DNA of 52,080 nt. It comes from Tissierellia bacterium (GTDB taxonomy: Bacteria; Bacillota; Clostridia; Tissierellales; Sedimentibacteraceae). The stretch covers positions 1-52,080 of the forward strand of contig JAQVWY010000007.1 of assembly GCA_028709465.1 (NCBI GenBank). The letters run 5' to 3'. The stretch's first letter is position 1, and every line of letters starts with the position of its first letter. The position numbers and the translations under genes were made by a program. The notes under the pieces were generated by a model, which was not told where the DNA came from, did no database searches, and saw only the letters and a program-made list of their open reading frames with translations. Positions 1-8,346 of the stretch are shown in pieces.

Positions 1-259
1 TTGGATGATATTCGCAATCTTTAGTGAAGATTATGAGCATTATTGATACAGTAAACCTCCTCAATTCTTACCCCTTGTTCGCGAAATTTTGATACCCAAG
101 ATGTAATTAATGTTGGATTATTAATATCTACTGTTAATGCTAGGTCTTGGTAGGAGAATAAACTTTTACTACATTCATTTTAATCCAAAGCCATATTTTG
201 CCAAATTAAAACCACCCTCCATTAGTTATATTTTGGTCTAACTTTTGGAGGGTGGTTCA
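1..259 (-). mobile_element. Remnant of an IS3-family (IS150-type) insertion sequence, left end
   Basis: The minus strand reads inward from a TG at 259 with an end sequence TGAACCACCCTCC followed by AAAAGTTAGACC, the usual look of an IS3-family terminal repeat. A strong hairpin lies just inside it: 10-nt arms at 211-220 and 247-256, with a second stem at 224-228 and 239-243. Next comes a broken orfA (69-194). Homology stops near position 69 and no orfB is present in the window, so only the left end remains or the rest lies outside. The element ends 32 bp from the stop codon of the next gene. Family assignment is by eye. Confidence 0.65.
69..194 (-). pseudogene. Degenerate IS3-family orfA (helix-turn-helix transposase subunit)
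   Basis: The minus strand encodes SYQDLALTVDINNPTLITSW followed by VSKFREQGV. This is the helix-turn-helix core of IS3/IS150 OrfA proteins, which bind the ends of the element. The likely start codon (194-192) is followed after four codons by an in-frame TAA (182-180). Past REQGV (about position 69) the frame runs on in unrelated residues to a stop at 21-23. It therefore lacks an intact start and the C-terminal half, and no frameshift signal or orfB follows. It is a dead fragment, not an active transposase. Confidence 0.6.
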
Positions 260-290
260 CTGTTCAGTACTATTTTATAAGTCCATAGTT

Positions 291-1298
291 TTAATCTAAT
301 TTTAAGCGAGAGTCTTCTTTGAAGCTCTTTCTTGCAGGGTTGCCCTCAACACGCCAAACTTGCTTTCGCTTTAAGTCGTAGAGTACAGACCAAACGGTAT
401 CGGCACCTTGCTTGCGATTGTACTGACACATAAAACCATATTTCCCAGATAAGACCTCTTGTGCAAACTTTATAGTATAACCGTCTTTATTCTGTTCCAA
501 TGCGGTACGTACAGTTTGATATCGTTCGCTGGATCGCCAGTCATCAATCTCAGGATTTTGATAGTCCTGCATTTTTTCAGAATTGAAGTTATTGGCAGTT
601 GCAACAAACTGTTCTCCATTACGAGGACGTATAACTTCTATTACCCTTGGATTGCATTCTACAACAACAATTTCACCGCTTTTATCTGCGATGGTCAGCG
701 TCTGTGCAGATGCAATGGGCAGCTGATGAAGTGCTGCCAATGCTTCGTTGGTTGTTCTGCACTTTTCCAAAAGATATCGTGTAAGCATTCCAGCATTCAA
801 CCCTGGTTTTCGTAAATGGGGGTACACAAAAGTAATTCCAACTGCTAAACCGTGCCTATTTACACCATCCTCCATCTGTACAAAAGCAGTGGTGTTTCCA
901 TTAAAAGAATAGCTATCTTTCAGATGATACAGGCAGTTCATGTAGAGATTCTCAAGGCTTACTAAAAAATCACTGTTCCGTGCAAACACGATTTCGTCCT
1001 TTGTGCTAAAAGCAAAACAGGTGCATTTATTGTTAAGCTCGAAGCAATACATGGAAAATAGAAGTGCGTGAAGCGTTTCCACCGGCACTTTATTTCCATC
1101 AGCAATACCTTGTATTTCCTCTAAAATTTCAGGAAAATATTTCTGATACTCTATGGTGCATTCATTGGCAAAGGCATATCTTTCCTCTGTCAAAGCAAAA
1201 GCAGGGCAATAGTCGAGTTTTTTTCCTTTTTTAAGAAGTAAATTTCCCCATTTATAGCCAGCATCATAGTGTGTTCCTTTAAATCTTCTGTGGTACAT
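291..1298 (-). CDS. C45-family autoproteolytic acyltransferase/hydrolase (Ntn-hydrolase fold)
   Basis: A 335-residue protein of the penicillin-acyltransferase/linear amide hydrolase type (peptidase family C45). In this family a precursor cuts itself to expose an N-terminal cysteine that acts on amide or thioester bonds. Visible marks are the nucleophile region KCTCFAF (probable catalytic Cys92), ARNSDF about 15 residues on (the family's RNxD motif), a Gly/Asn-rich VNRHGLAVGITF block and ATANNF. There is no signal peptide, so it is probably cytoplasmic. The start at 1298 is chosen because GGAGAG lies 8 nt upstream; an in-frame ATG at 1337 has only a weak site. Base composition is visibly less AT-rich than its neighbours, and it sits against an IS end, which suggests acquisition. 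The substrate cannot be deduced. Confidence 0.72.
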   Translation of the reverse strand: MYHRRFKGTHYDAGYKWGNLLLKKGKKLDYCPAFALTEERYAFANECTIEYQKYFPEILEEIQGIADGNKVPVETLHALLFSMYCFELNNKCTCFAFSTKDEIVFARNSDFLVSLENLYMNCLYHLKDSYSFNGNTTAFVQMEDGVNRHGLAVGITFVYPHLRKPGLNAGMLTRYLLEKCRTTNEALAALHQLPIASAQTLTIADKSGEIVVVECNPRVIEVIRPRNGEQFVATANNFNSEKMQDYQNPEIDDWRSSERYQTVRTALEQNKDGYTIKFAQEVLSGKYGFMCQYNRKQGADTVWSVLYDLKRKQVWRVEGNPARKSFKEDSRLKLD

Positions 1299-1393
1299 TT
1301 TTAACTCTCCATTCGTTGTATTGAGAGTTGACGTCATCTCTTGATTTAAGGGTAACTGAATAAAAATTTAATGTCAAGCGAAAACTTAATACT

Positions 1394-1422
1394 TGACATA
1401 TGAATTCGTTTAAACTATAATC
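1394..1422 (+). promoter_or_regulatory. Consensus sigma-A promoter for the DUF1836-degV operon
   Basis: TTGACA at 1394-1399 and TATAAT at 1417-1422 are separated by exactly 17 nt: both hexamers are perfect. It points at the gene starting at 1473. Confidence 0.8.
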
Positions 1423-1427
1423 TATAT

Positions 1428-1442
1428 AGTTATGATAACTAC
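1428..1442. promoter_or_regulatory. Candidate operator: 7-1-7 palindrome just after the -10 box
   Basis: TAGTTATGATAACTA is a perfect inverted repeat with a single central base. It lies 5 nt downstream of TATAAT, over the expected transcription start, where a bound repressor would block initiation. The first gene of the operon encodes a MerR-like helix-turn-helix protein, so autoregulation is the natural guess. No binding evidence exists. Confidence 0.45.
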
Positions 1443-1472
1443 ATAAAATCGTTATAGGAAAAAGGAAAAACA

Positions 1473-2015
1473 ATGTTAAACAATATAGAATTATATGAAT
1501 ACAGCAAGATAATGAGCGAAGTAAAACTGGTTTTGTGGGATGATTTACCGAACTTTGCAATCTATTGTGATCAGATGTTACAAATTGTTACTGATGAATT
1601 ATCTTTTATGCATAATGACAGTGAAAAGCTTATTACAAAAAACATGGTAAACAATTATGTAAAATGGGGAATAATGCCTAAACCAGTAAAGAAGAAGTAT
1701 GAAAAATTGCACATTGCTTATGTCATTGTAATTACTGTACTTAAACAGATACTCCCAATTTCAAAAATTAAAGACGGAATTAAATTGCAGGTTGCATTGC
1801 AAGGAAATGAGAAAATAGCTTATGATTCTTTTTGCGAAGCATTTGAGGAATCTATGAAGAGAGTTTTTATTCCGATTTTAGAAAAATACAGCCCATATGT
1901 ATTAGAGGAAAGAGAAATAAAATATGAAAAACTTGCTATTTCCTCTATTACTACAGCACTATCCAATAAACTTTTAACTGAAAAAATTATAGAAACAAAA
2001 ATTAAAAAGATGTAA
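1473..2015 (+). CDS. DUF1836 domain-containing protein (MerR-like HTH)
   Basis: A 180-residue protein of the DUF1836 family, small Firmicute proteins whose core resembles a MerR winged helix. The match is LPNFAIYCDQML followed by a recognition-helix-like segment, ITKNMVNNYVKWGIMPKP, then KKYEKLHIAYVIVITVLKQ. It is probably a DNA-binding regulator, but no target is known. It is preceded by a perfect promoter and a palindrome that could be its own operator. The RBS AAGGA is 7 nt from the ATG. degV follows after 28 nt, a neighbour often seen with this family, so the two are probably co-transcribed. A second in-frame ATG at 1512 lacks a good RBS. Confidence 0.75.
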   Translation: MLNNIELYEYSKIMSEVKLVLWDDLPNFAIYCDQMLQIVTDELSFMHNDSEKLITKNMVNNYVKWGIMPKPVKKKYEKLHIAYVIVITVLKQILPISKIKDGIKLQVALQGNEKIAYDSFCEAFEESMKRVFIPILEKYSPYVLEEREIKYEKLAISSITTALSNKLLTEKIIETKIKKM

Positions 2016-2043
2016 ATAACCTTAATGCAGAAGGAGAAATATT

Positions 2044-2904
2044 ATGGATGAAAATAAGATTGCAATACTGACAGATTCTTGCTCAGATATACCTCGAAAT
2101 TTACTGGAAAGGTTTCATATTTATGAGATGGCACTTACTATCAACTACAAAGACATATCATATCGTGACAGAATTGATATTACGCCGGAAGAAGTGTATG
2201 AAAATCTGCAAAATGAAATACCACATACTAGTTTGCCAACTATTGGTGAAATGCATAAGGTAATAGAAAAAATCATAGCAGACGGATATAGTAAAATAAT
2301 CATTCCTGTAATCTCTTCAGGATTGAGCGGAACATTCAAAGCAATTGAAATGGTTTGTAAGGAGTTTAATAATATTAAAACAAAAGTCATAGATACAAAA
2401 AATATAGCTCTCGGATCTGGATTTCTGTCCATATATGCAGCACAATTAGTCGAAGAAAATTTAAGTTTTGAAGAAATTGTTAAGAAGGTAGAAAATAAAA
2501 TTGAAAACTCAAATATTTACTATAGTTTACAAACGCTGCATTATCTTGTAAAGGGAGGAAGGTTAGGGCGTGTAGAAGGAATGATAGGAAGTGTACTTCA
2601 AATAAAACCTATCATTAGCTGTGACAAAGAAGGAATTTATTATACAGTAGAAAAAGTACGAGGAAGAAAACAAAGTATTAATAAGCTGATAGAAATAGTA
2701 CAGGATAAAATTAAGGACAAGAAAAATTATTATCTTGCTATTTGTCATGGATATGCTCAAGAGGAAGCAAATAAAGTCAGAGAAATAATGCAGCCATATA
2801 TAGATAAAGCAACTATATATATGGAAGGACAAATTTCCCCTGCTCTTGGTGTTCATACAGGGCCGGGACTTATTGGTATCGGATGCTTCAATCTGGAAGA
2901 CTGA
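2044..2904 (+). CDS. DegV family fatty-acid-binding protein
   Basis: DegV proteins bind long-chain fatty acids in a two-domain fold; in some Firmicutes they (FakB) present the fatty acid to the kinase FakA for phosphorylation. This 286-residue protein has the N-terminal TDSCSDIP motif (Asp11-Ser12), the PTIGE segment near residue 60, ISSGLSGTF near 93, which contacts the carboxylate, and a C-terminal HTGPGLIGIG. The length is typical. The RBS AAGGAG is 8 nt from the ATG. It follows the DUF1836 gene in the same operon. No fakA is in the window, so a role with FakA is inferred only from the family. Confidence 0.88.
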   Translation: MDENKIAILTDSCSDIPRNLLERFHIYEMALTINYKDISYRDRIDITPEEVYENLQNEIPHTSLPTIGEMHKVIEKIIADGYSKIIIPVISSGLSGTFKAIEMVCKEFNNIKTKVIDTKNIALGSGFLSIYAAQLVEENLSFEEIVKKVENKIENSNIYYSLQTLHYLVKGGRLGRVEGMIGSVLQIKPIISCDKEGIYYTVEKVRGRKQSINKLIEIVQDKIKDKKNYYLAICHGYAQEEANKVREIMQPYIDKATIYMEGQISPALGVHTGPGLIGIGCFNLED

Positions 2905-3028
2905 TTAAGGATATTAATAATATTAAGTATTGGGTTGATGGAGTATGGGAAGTTGGTATATGCTACCTTTTTACTTTGTATTAGTTTTATAAGGTGAAAT
3001 AATTTGTATTTTAAGAGGTGTGAGGGAA

Positions 3029-3457
3029 ATGGATTTTGGATATAAAATAATAATTCCCATGGAAGATGAAGCCGAGTATATAGGCAATATGTTGCTTCAA
3101 TTTAATATCGAATCAAAACCGCTTACTCAGGAAAAACCGTTTATCAGCATTAATAGAAGCATAAAAGATGAGAACGGAGAGATTATTGGTGGTATTTTGG
3201 CATGTTCGGCATTGTGGAATATTCTATCTATTGATACATTATGGGTGAAAAAAGAATTTCGCAATCGGGGAATTGCGAAGCAATTGTTGAGTATTGTGGA
3301 AGATAAGGCAAGAAGTATGGGGTGCCATATTGCATATCTGAGTACTTATGATTTTCAAGCTAAAGACTTTTATTTAAAAAAAGGATATGAAATTTTTGGT
3401 GTATTAGAGGATTGTCCTGAAGGACATAAGCTTTATCATTTATGCAAAAGATTATGA
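3029..3457 (+). CDS. GNAT family N-acetyltransferase
   Basis: A 142-residue GCN5-related acetyltransferase, an enzyme that moves an acetyl group from acetyl-CoA to an amine. The central strand and acetyl-CoA loop are clear: LSIDTLWVKKEFRNRGIAKQ carries the R-x-x-G-I/A pyrophosphate-binding motif. The C-terminal YDFQAKDFYLKKGYEIFG is the usual strand-helix with a conserved FY. The substrate is unknown. The ATG at 3029 is preferred over a GTG at 3020 because AGAGGTG lies about 9 nt upstream. The stop overlaps a possible ATG of the next frame (ATGA). Confidence 0.85.
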   Translation: MDFGYKIIIPMEDEAEYIGNMLLQFNIESKPLTQEKPFISINRSIKDENGEIIGGILACSALWNILSIDTLWVKKEFRNRGIAKQLLSIVEDKARSMGCHIAYLSTYDFQAKDFYLKKGYEIFGVLEDCPEGHKLYHLCKRL

Positions 3458-3822
3458 GCTATATTAATAAAAAATATCAAACATATCTCTTAATTAAAGA
3501 GTTAATAGTTTATATAAGTATCACATTTATTTTTACATGGCTTTTATGGTTAATGGTGTTTATCCCATCTAACTCAAAAATTTTTCTATTAATCTCATCA
3601 GACTGGATCATAAGGATAGGAACCTTTATTCCATCTGTTGCAGGTCTGATTTGTGCTTGTTTATTAGCATGCATCTTATTTCATACAATATGTAATTTAA
3701 CGTTAGGAATTGTCCCTTTAATATTAACAAAATCAGGAGCTGTTATTCTTCTTTTATTTTTATTTTTAATAACGACAGCAATAATATACAAGTATATCCC
3801 CTCTTGGAGAAGACTCAACTAA
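3454..3822 (+). pseudogene. Internally deleted CPBP-type (CAAX protease-like) membrane protein
   Basis: The open frame of about 122 residues looks like two ends of a CPBP intramembrane glutamic protease joined together. The N-terminal part (YISITFIFTWLLWLMVFIPS, then IRIGTFIPSVAGLI) resembles the first two membrane helices of that family. The C-terminal part (ILFHTICNLTLGIVPL) carries the third catalytic motif, H-x-x-x-N, and the last helices. The middle, with motifs EExxxR and FxxxH, is missing at about 3650-3670, with the frame kept. No ribosome binding site is visible. It is most likely an inactive remnant; a small functional membrane protein cannot be excluded. Confidence 0.5.
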
Positions 3823-4180
3823 CATTCAAATACGGGTTTAATTTTAAGAAAAATTAAAAATTTGCTGGTTTTAGTCTAAAACGAAAGGGTTAATCAAATT
3901 ATTTTCATTGTAGAATTATAAGAAATATACTATATTTGTCTACACTATTATATCAATAGTATGGTATAAAATGATTGAGGAAAACAAAATAATTGTTGTT
4001 GAAAATAAGGACCCTTCACATCCTTGTGGAAAAGTTTTAAGGAAAATATAAGTGCGTTTCGATAAAAATATGAATCTTCTAGTATTATCTGCAGAAAGGT
4101 GTATCCTCTCATAATAGAAGCCTTAATTATTTAAGTTTGAATGGGAATATGGAGTAGAATAACGTTTGTTAGTTTAATTA
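3823..4180. other. Gene-poor region with short decayed frames
   Basis: No convincing gene is present. A 26-codon frame at 3971-4051 (starting MIEENKIIVVENKDPSHPCG) has no RBS and no recognisable family. The region looks like eroded accessory DNA, in line with the deleted gene just upstream. Confidence 0.45.
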
Positions 4181-4209
4181 TTGACATCTATATCCATGAT
4201 TGATACAAT
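4181..4209 (+). promoter_or_regulatory. Sigma-A promoter upstream of D-cysteine desulfhydrase
   Basis: TTGACA at 4181-4186, a 17-nt spacer, and TACAAT at 4204-4209. The gene begins at 4411, leaving a leader of about 195 nt that carries only a 37-codon frame (4196-4309) without an RBS. I recognised no riboswitch in this leader. Confidence 0.65.
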
Positions 4210-4410
4210 AAATATATTATCAGATCAAACCAATTTTGGAGATTGGATTAGCAACCATGCATACGATATCAAAGAATATAAGGAATTCTGGGTAGGTCCT
4301 AGATATTAGTAAAGAAGATGTCAAGATTCTATATCAGGTTACAGCGAAAAATCAATTAAAAAAATTATAATTACAGTAAAGGTTTAATGAATAAATGGAG
4401 GCTGAACACT

Positions 4411-5442
4411 ATGTTAGTAAAAAAAGAAAAAGTATCGCTTTTAGATTTTAATCCAACTCCTATTAATTATCTTCCAAGTCTCTCAAAAGAATTAGGAGTT
4501 GAACTCTTCATTAAACGTGATGACCTTACTTTGTATGGGGCAGGCGGAAATAAGATGCGAAAACTAGAATATATTCTTTATGATGCCATTCAGAAGGGTG
4601 CTACAACACTTCTAACCGTTGGAGGAGCACAAACTAATCATGGTCGTCAAACAGCAGCTGCTGCAGCGAAGTATGGTATGAAATGTGTTATTATATGTGT
4701 TGACGAATATCCTGGTGAGATTAGTGGAAATATACTTTTGGATGGTATCTTAAATGCAGAGGTGGTTTTGAAAAAGAATGATGGCCGGGCTCAAAGTGTA
4801 CAACTTGCTGAAACTATAGCAAATGTAAAAGCTAGGTATGAAGATTTGGGTGAAATAGTATATGAAATACCGCTTGGCGGCAGTGATGTAGTGGGTGTTA
4901 TGGGATACTATGAGGGAGCAGTTGAAATAACAGCTCAAGCTAAAAGGTTAGGTATTGAAGATGCCACTGTTATAACTGGTGTTGGCAGTATGGGAACCTA
5001 TTTAGGCCTTTACTGTGGTTTTAAAAACGAGGGTTCACCTTTAGGGCTCACAGGAATTGCAATTCTTCCGTTCGCTGATTATCAAGATAAAAGAATAGTG
5101 GAATACTTCCAGCAAGTAAAGCAGGAATACAATCTTTCTATCGATGCAAGTCGTAAGGACTTTAATATTGAAACAAGCTATACAAGAGGAGCTTATAATA
5201 ATCCTGATTTTAATGTGCGACAAGCTATTTATCGTATGGCAAGGTCAGAAGCAATATTATTAGATCCATGTTATACAGGAAAGGTATTCGCTGGTGTATT
5301 AGACATGATAGGAGAAGGTAAGATAAGGAAAGGCGAAAAGATAATATTACTGCATACAGGAGGAATGCCAGGGCTATATACTAAACATCATCGATTAGAA
5401 TTTGAAAAAGAACTTATAGATCATATTACAATTTTAGAATAA
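4411..5442 (+). CDS. dcyD: D-cysteine desulfhydrase (PLP-dependent, ACC-deaminase family)
   Basis: This enzyme breaks D-cysteine to pyruvate, ammonia and hydrogen sulfide with pyridoxal phosphate. The 343-residue protein shows the PLP lysine in AGGNKMRKLEY (Lys48), GGAQTNHGRQTAAAAAKYGM, the phosphate-binding TGVGSMGTYLGLYCG loop, and LLHTGGMPGLY near the C-terminus, all typical of the ACC deaminase/D-cysteine desulfhydrase family. True ACC deaminase activity is the main alternative and needs active-site comparison. The start at 4411 has GGAGG 9 nt upstream; an in-frame ATG at 4387 has no site. It stands alone behind a good promoter, so it probably serves D-cysteine detoxification or sulfur and carbon supply. 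Confidence 0.82.
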   Translation: MLVKKEKVSLLDFNPTPINYLPSLSKELGVELFIKRDDLTLYGAGGNKMRKLEYILYDAIQKGATTLLTVGGAQTNHGRQTAAAAAKYGMKCVIICVDEYPGEISGNILLDGILNAEVVLKKNDGRAQSVQLAETIANVKARYEDLGEIVYEIPLGGSDVVGVMGYYEGAVEITAQAKRLGIEDATVITGVGSMGTYLGLYCGFKNEGSPLGLTGIAILPFADYQDKRIVEYFQQVKQEYNLSIDASRKDFNIETSYTRGAYNNPDFNVRQAIYRMARSEAILLDPCYTGKVFAGVLDMIGEGKIRKGEKIILLHTGGMPGLYTKHHRLEFEKELIDHITILE

Positions 5443-5772
5443 GAGTTTATTAATAATATACGGAACCTTATACAATTTTTATCGTCTAATATAATATGAA
5501 TGCATGCATAATTTTTAATAAGGAGAAATTTATGAAAAAATTACATATGGTGTTAACCGTTCTATAGTAGGTTTGTCTAAAAAAGTACTGATTGTAAATA
5601 CCTTAGGAGAATTAGGTCAGTTTTTTTCAAATTAAAATGAGAGTACTATTTTATTTTATTGGATTGCTGTTATATCTTTTATGTTTCAAATTTATTAAAT
5701 AATAGCTTAATGTTAAAATAGGAAATGCGTAGACGGTTATAATAAAATACAAACTTTAAAAAAATTACAATC
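5443..5772. other. Intergenic region with a truncated gene start
   Basis: An AAGGAG site precedes ATG 5532, but the frame stops after 11 codons (MKKLHMVLTVL). This looks like the beginning of a lost gene. Nothing else is recognisable. Confidence 0.35.
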
Positions 5773-5805
5773 AATCCCTCAAAGATAGTTTGAGGGATTT
5801 TAATT
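5773..5805 (+). terminator. Intrinsic terminator
   Basis: Perfect 11-bp stem: AATCCCTCAAA at 5773-5783 and TTTGAGGGATT at 5789-5799, with a 5-nt loop and a T-rich tail. Confidence 0.8.
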
Positions 5806-5855
5806 ATGTGTAGATTTTTTATTTATTATAGATGTTTATGTAAAAAAATACAATA

Positions 5856-5871
5856 TTAGATAAATATCTAA
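5856..5871. promoter_or_regulatory. Candidate ArsR-type operator palindrome
   Basis: TTAGATAAATATCTAA is a perfect 7-2-7 inverted repeat 65 nt upstream of the MFS gene. A half site (TTAGATA) recurs at 5884-5890. The second gene of the pair is an ArsR-type regulator, which usually binds such AT-rich palindromes near its own promoter. Confidence 0.45.
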
Positions 5872-5935
5872 TTATATATTGAAATTAGATAAGCGTTATT
5901 ATATAATTAATAAAAAGCTGTTCTTGGAGGTTTAT

Positions 5936-7225
5936 ATGAGTTTAAAACTTATTAAGCAAAAAGACTTCTCTTTATTAATATTTGGGAAATTAGTTTCATT
6001 ACTTGGTAGCAACATTCAACAATTTGCGTTATCTTTATATGTATTATCACTTACTGGTTCTGCAACCATTTTTGCTTCTATACTATCTGTTTCAATTGTT
6101 CCAAGGTTAATTTTATCTCCTATTGCTGGGGTGTTTGGAGATTGGTTTGACAGAAAAAAATCAATAGTTATGTTAGATTTGTTAAACTCAATAATAATTG
6201 GAATCTTTGCAGTTATTTACATAGTTAATGGGAAAATATCAATACCTCTTATTTATATATTAGTTATTTTATTAGAAGTTAGTGAGATTTTTTTTCATTC
6301 AGCAATGTCAGCGGTTTTACCTAGTATAGTCAATAAAGATGACTATTTAGAGGCAAATTCAATAAATTCAGCATTTATGAATATTGGAAACATTTTTTCT
6401 CCTATTATAGCCGCAGTGCTATATGGAATATTTGGAATGAAAATAATACTGATAGTTAATTCTATTAGTTTTTTATTATCATCTATAAGTGAAATGTTTA
6501 TAAATATACCTAAATTAAATAATCATCCAGAGAAAATAAATATAAGAGTTTTTAAAACCGATTTTAATGAAGGTATCAATATTATTAAAAACAATAAGTT
6601 ATTATCAACAATGATAGGGTTAGGTACCATAATTAATTTTTCAGCTTCACCGCTTTTTGGGATAGTAGTTATTTATTATTTAAGAGAAGTATTATTAATA
6701 AGTGATATTCAATTTGGAATATTTCAAATGATATTTTCCGTATCTATGTTAGCTGCACCTATATTTTGCGGATCAATTATTAGAAAAACAAAGATTGGAA
6801 AACTCATTTATCAAAGCTTTATAATTATTTCTATATTAATATTTATTATGGCGATATTTTCCTTAAGTTATGTAGTAAATATTTTTAATACTAATATGGT
6901 TTCATATGTGGGATTATTAATTGTATCATTTGTTATTGGAATGGTTGTAACAGTTGCTAATATAGCATTAGGAACGCTTTTTGATAAAATAGTACCTTTA
7001 AATATAATGGGGAGAACTTCCACAGTATTTAATTTTGCAGTAACTGTATTTGTGCCACTTGGTCAAATGATATTTGGATTTTTATTAGATATTACATTTC
7101 CAAGTATTGTAGTTACTATAAGCGGGTTGATACTTTTTATTACAATTATTAAATATAAATACACCTTAATAGATTATGATTATATTGAATCAAATAAAGA
7201 AGAAAATTTACATTCAAAGATGTAG
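5936..7225 (+). CDS. MFS transporter (drug or siderophore exporter type)
   Basis: A 429-residue major facilitator superfamily permease with about 12 membrane helices. It begins SLKLIKQKDFSLLIFGKLVS, then has the loop 2-3 signature of the family, AGVFGDWFDRKKSIVMLDLL. The sequence resembles the EntS/MFS_3 exporter branch more than sugar importers, which suggests export of a small toxic compound driven by protons; the substrate is unknown. Start 5936 has TTGGAGG 5 nt upstream; a TTG further up (5879) is not supported. The next gene, 12 nt on, is an ArsR-type regulator, so this is probably a regulator-exporter pair induced by the exported compound. Confidence 0.8.
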   Translation: MSLKLIKQKDFSLLIFGKLVSLLGSNIQQFALSLYVLSLTGSATIFASILSVSIVPRLILSPIAGVFGDWFDRKKSIVMLDLLNSIIIGIFAVIYIVNGKISIPLIYILVILLEVSEIFFHSAMSAVLPSIVNKDDYLEANSINSAFMNIGNIFSPIIAAVLYGIFGMKIILIVNSISFLLSSISEMFINIPKLNNHPEKINIRVFKTDFNEGINIIKNNKLLSTMIGLGTIINFSASPLFGIVVIYYLREVLLISDIQFGIFQMIFSVSMLAAPIFCGSIIRKTKIGKLIYQSFIIISILIFIMAIFSLSYVVNIFNTNMVSYVGLLIVSFVIGMVVTVANIALGTLFDKIVPLNIMGRTSTVFNFAVTVFVPLGQMIFGFLLDITFPSIVVTISGLILFITIIKYKYTLIDYDYIESNKEENLHSKM

Positions 7226-7237
7226 GAGATGTGATAG

Positions 7238-8335
7238 ATGAATTTTAAATTTTATTTTAAAGAGAGCAAATTATATGATTTTTTATATTTTCCTGGATTG
7301 GTTTTTTCAAAAGAACGTATTGAAAAGTCACAAGGTGAATATGCCGGTGAGGAATTTTATATGAAAGGTTATATTAATTTAATTAATAGGGTAGAAGGAA
7401 AATTAAAACCATATATAAAAGATATTGAATTATTTTATGACGAACAGTATACGAATAGTTACGATTTTGTAGAATTGATTACTGATATCTACACAATTTT
7501 TGGTTATAAAGATGAAAAAGAATATTTGAACATGCTGTTAGATTTAGATGAAAAGCAAATTAAGTCAAGTATTGCTTATTCAATATTGGCAAGTAATGAA
7601 AATAATAAAGAATATTCAGAAGAAATAATGAAAAAAGCTGAAAATATAAATAAAGATCAATTGATTTCAATTATAAAAGAATTACCTGTAGAGCCTTCAA
7701 CAAAATGGAATTTATTTATGATAATTGAAGAACCTATGGATCATATGAGAATGTATGTTAATTTAATGTCTAGTTTGCTTCCAATTTTTGAAGAGATTTA
7801 TTATTCGTATGAAGATGAAGTAAATAATTATGGACATTATTTAGTGGATTTCTTCAATAAAAATGGTTCTAATGGGTTAAAAGAAATAAGTTATTCAATA
7901 CTTGACTTAGATTTAATTAAAGATGAAGAGAATAGAGTATTAATTTCAGCAATAAAACAATATGCTTTATTAGTTTCAAGCGGAAGTAAAAATAATTACA
8001 TAGTTTGGGGATTGAAAACAGAAGAATACTTCAAAAGAATGAAAGAAATAAATGAGAACAAGGTAAATGAAAGAGTTCATGTTTTTAAAAACTTAGGAGA
8101 TAAAACCAGATATGAAGTGCTAAAATTATTGGCTATGGGAGAAACGTCAACAAAAGTAATTGCCAAAGCATTAGGAGTTTCAAGTGCAACAATTTCATAT
8201 CATATAAGTAATCTACTACAGGCAAAAGTTATAAAACCAGGTATAACTAATGACAAATATAATTATACTGTTGATTATATATTTCTTGAGAAAATTATAA
8301 ACGAGCTTAAGGAAGATATGATGTTTCCTAATTAG
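7238..8335 (+). CDS. ArsR-family transcriptional regulator with a long N-terminal domain
   Basis: A 365-residue protein whose C-terminal ~85 residues form an ArsR-type winged helix: VFKNLGDKTRYEVLKLLA, then TSTKVIAKALGVSSATISYH (recognition helix) and ISNLLQAKVIKPG (wing). The first ~270 residues are an acidic, helical region without a family I can name, probably for ligand sensing or dimer formation. It has no CxC metal-sensing motif, so it is probably not a metal sensor. The RBS AGGAGATG is 6 nt from the ATG. It follows the MFS gene by 12 nt and probably represses that pair through the palindrome at 5856. Confidence 0.75.
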   Translation: MNFKFYFKESKLYDFLYFPGLVFSKERIEKSQGEYAGEEFYMKGYINLINRVEGKLKPYIKDIELFYDEQYTNSYDFVELITDIYTIFGYKDEKEYLNMLLDLDEKQIKSSIAYSILASNENNKEYSEEIMKKAENINKDQLISIIKELPVEPSTKWNLFMIIEEPMDHMRMYVNLMSSLLPIFEEIYYSYEDEVNNYGHYLVDFFNKNGSNGLKEISYSILDLDLIKDEENRVLISAIKQYALLVSSGSKNNYIVWGLKTEEYFKRMKEINENKVNERVHVFKNLGDKTRYEVLKLLAMGETSTKVIAKALGVSSATISYHISNLLQAKVIKPGITNDKYNYTVDYIFLEKIINELKEDMMFPN

Positions 8336-8346
8336 TAATAAAATAA

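Noticed and set aside
211..257. Strong hairpin at the left edge read as an ordinary terminator
   Set aside because: It lies inside the IS3-type end and lacks a T run on either strand; better explained as part of the IS.
459..815. 118-codon plus-strand frame
   Set aside because: Antisense to the C45 gene, no RBS, and an unlikely residue mix; a shadow of the real frame.
3971..4051. 26-codon frame starting MIEENKIIVVENK
   Set aside because: No RBS, no family resemblance, and in a decayed region; too weak to call a gene.
4196..4309. 37-codon frame in the leader of the D-cysteine desulfhydrase gene
   Set aside because: The start codon lies inside the promoter spacer, so it would not be on the transcript; no RBS.
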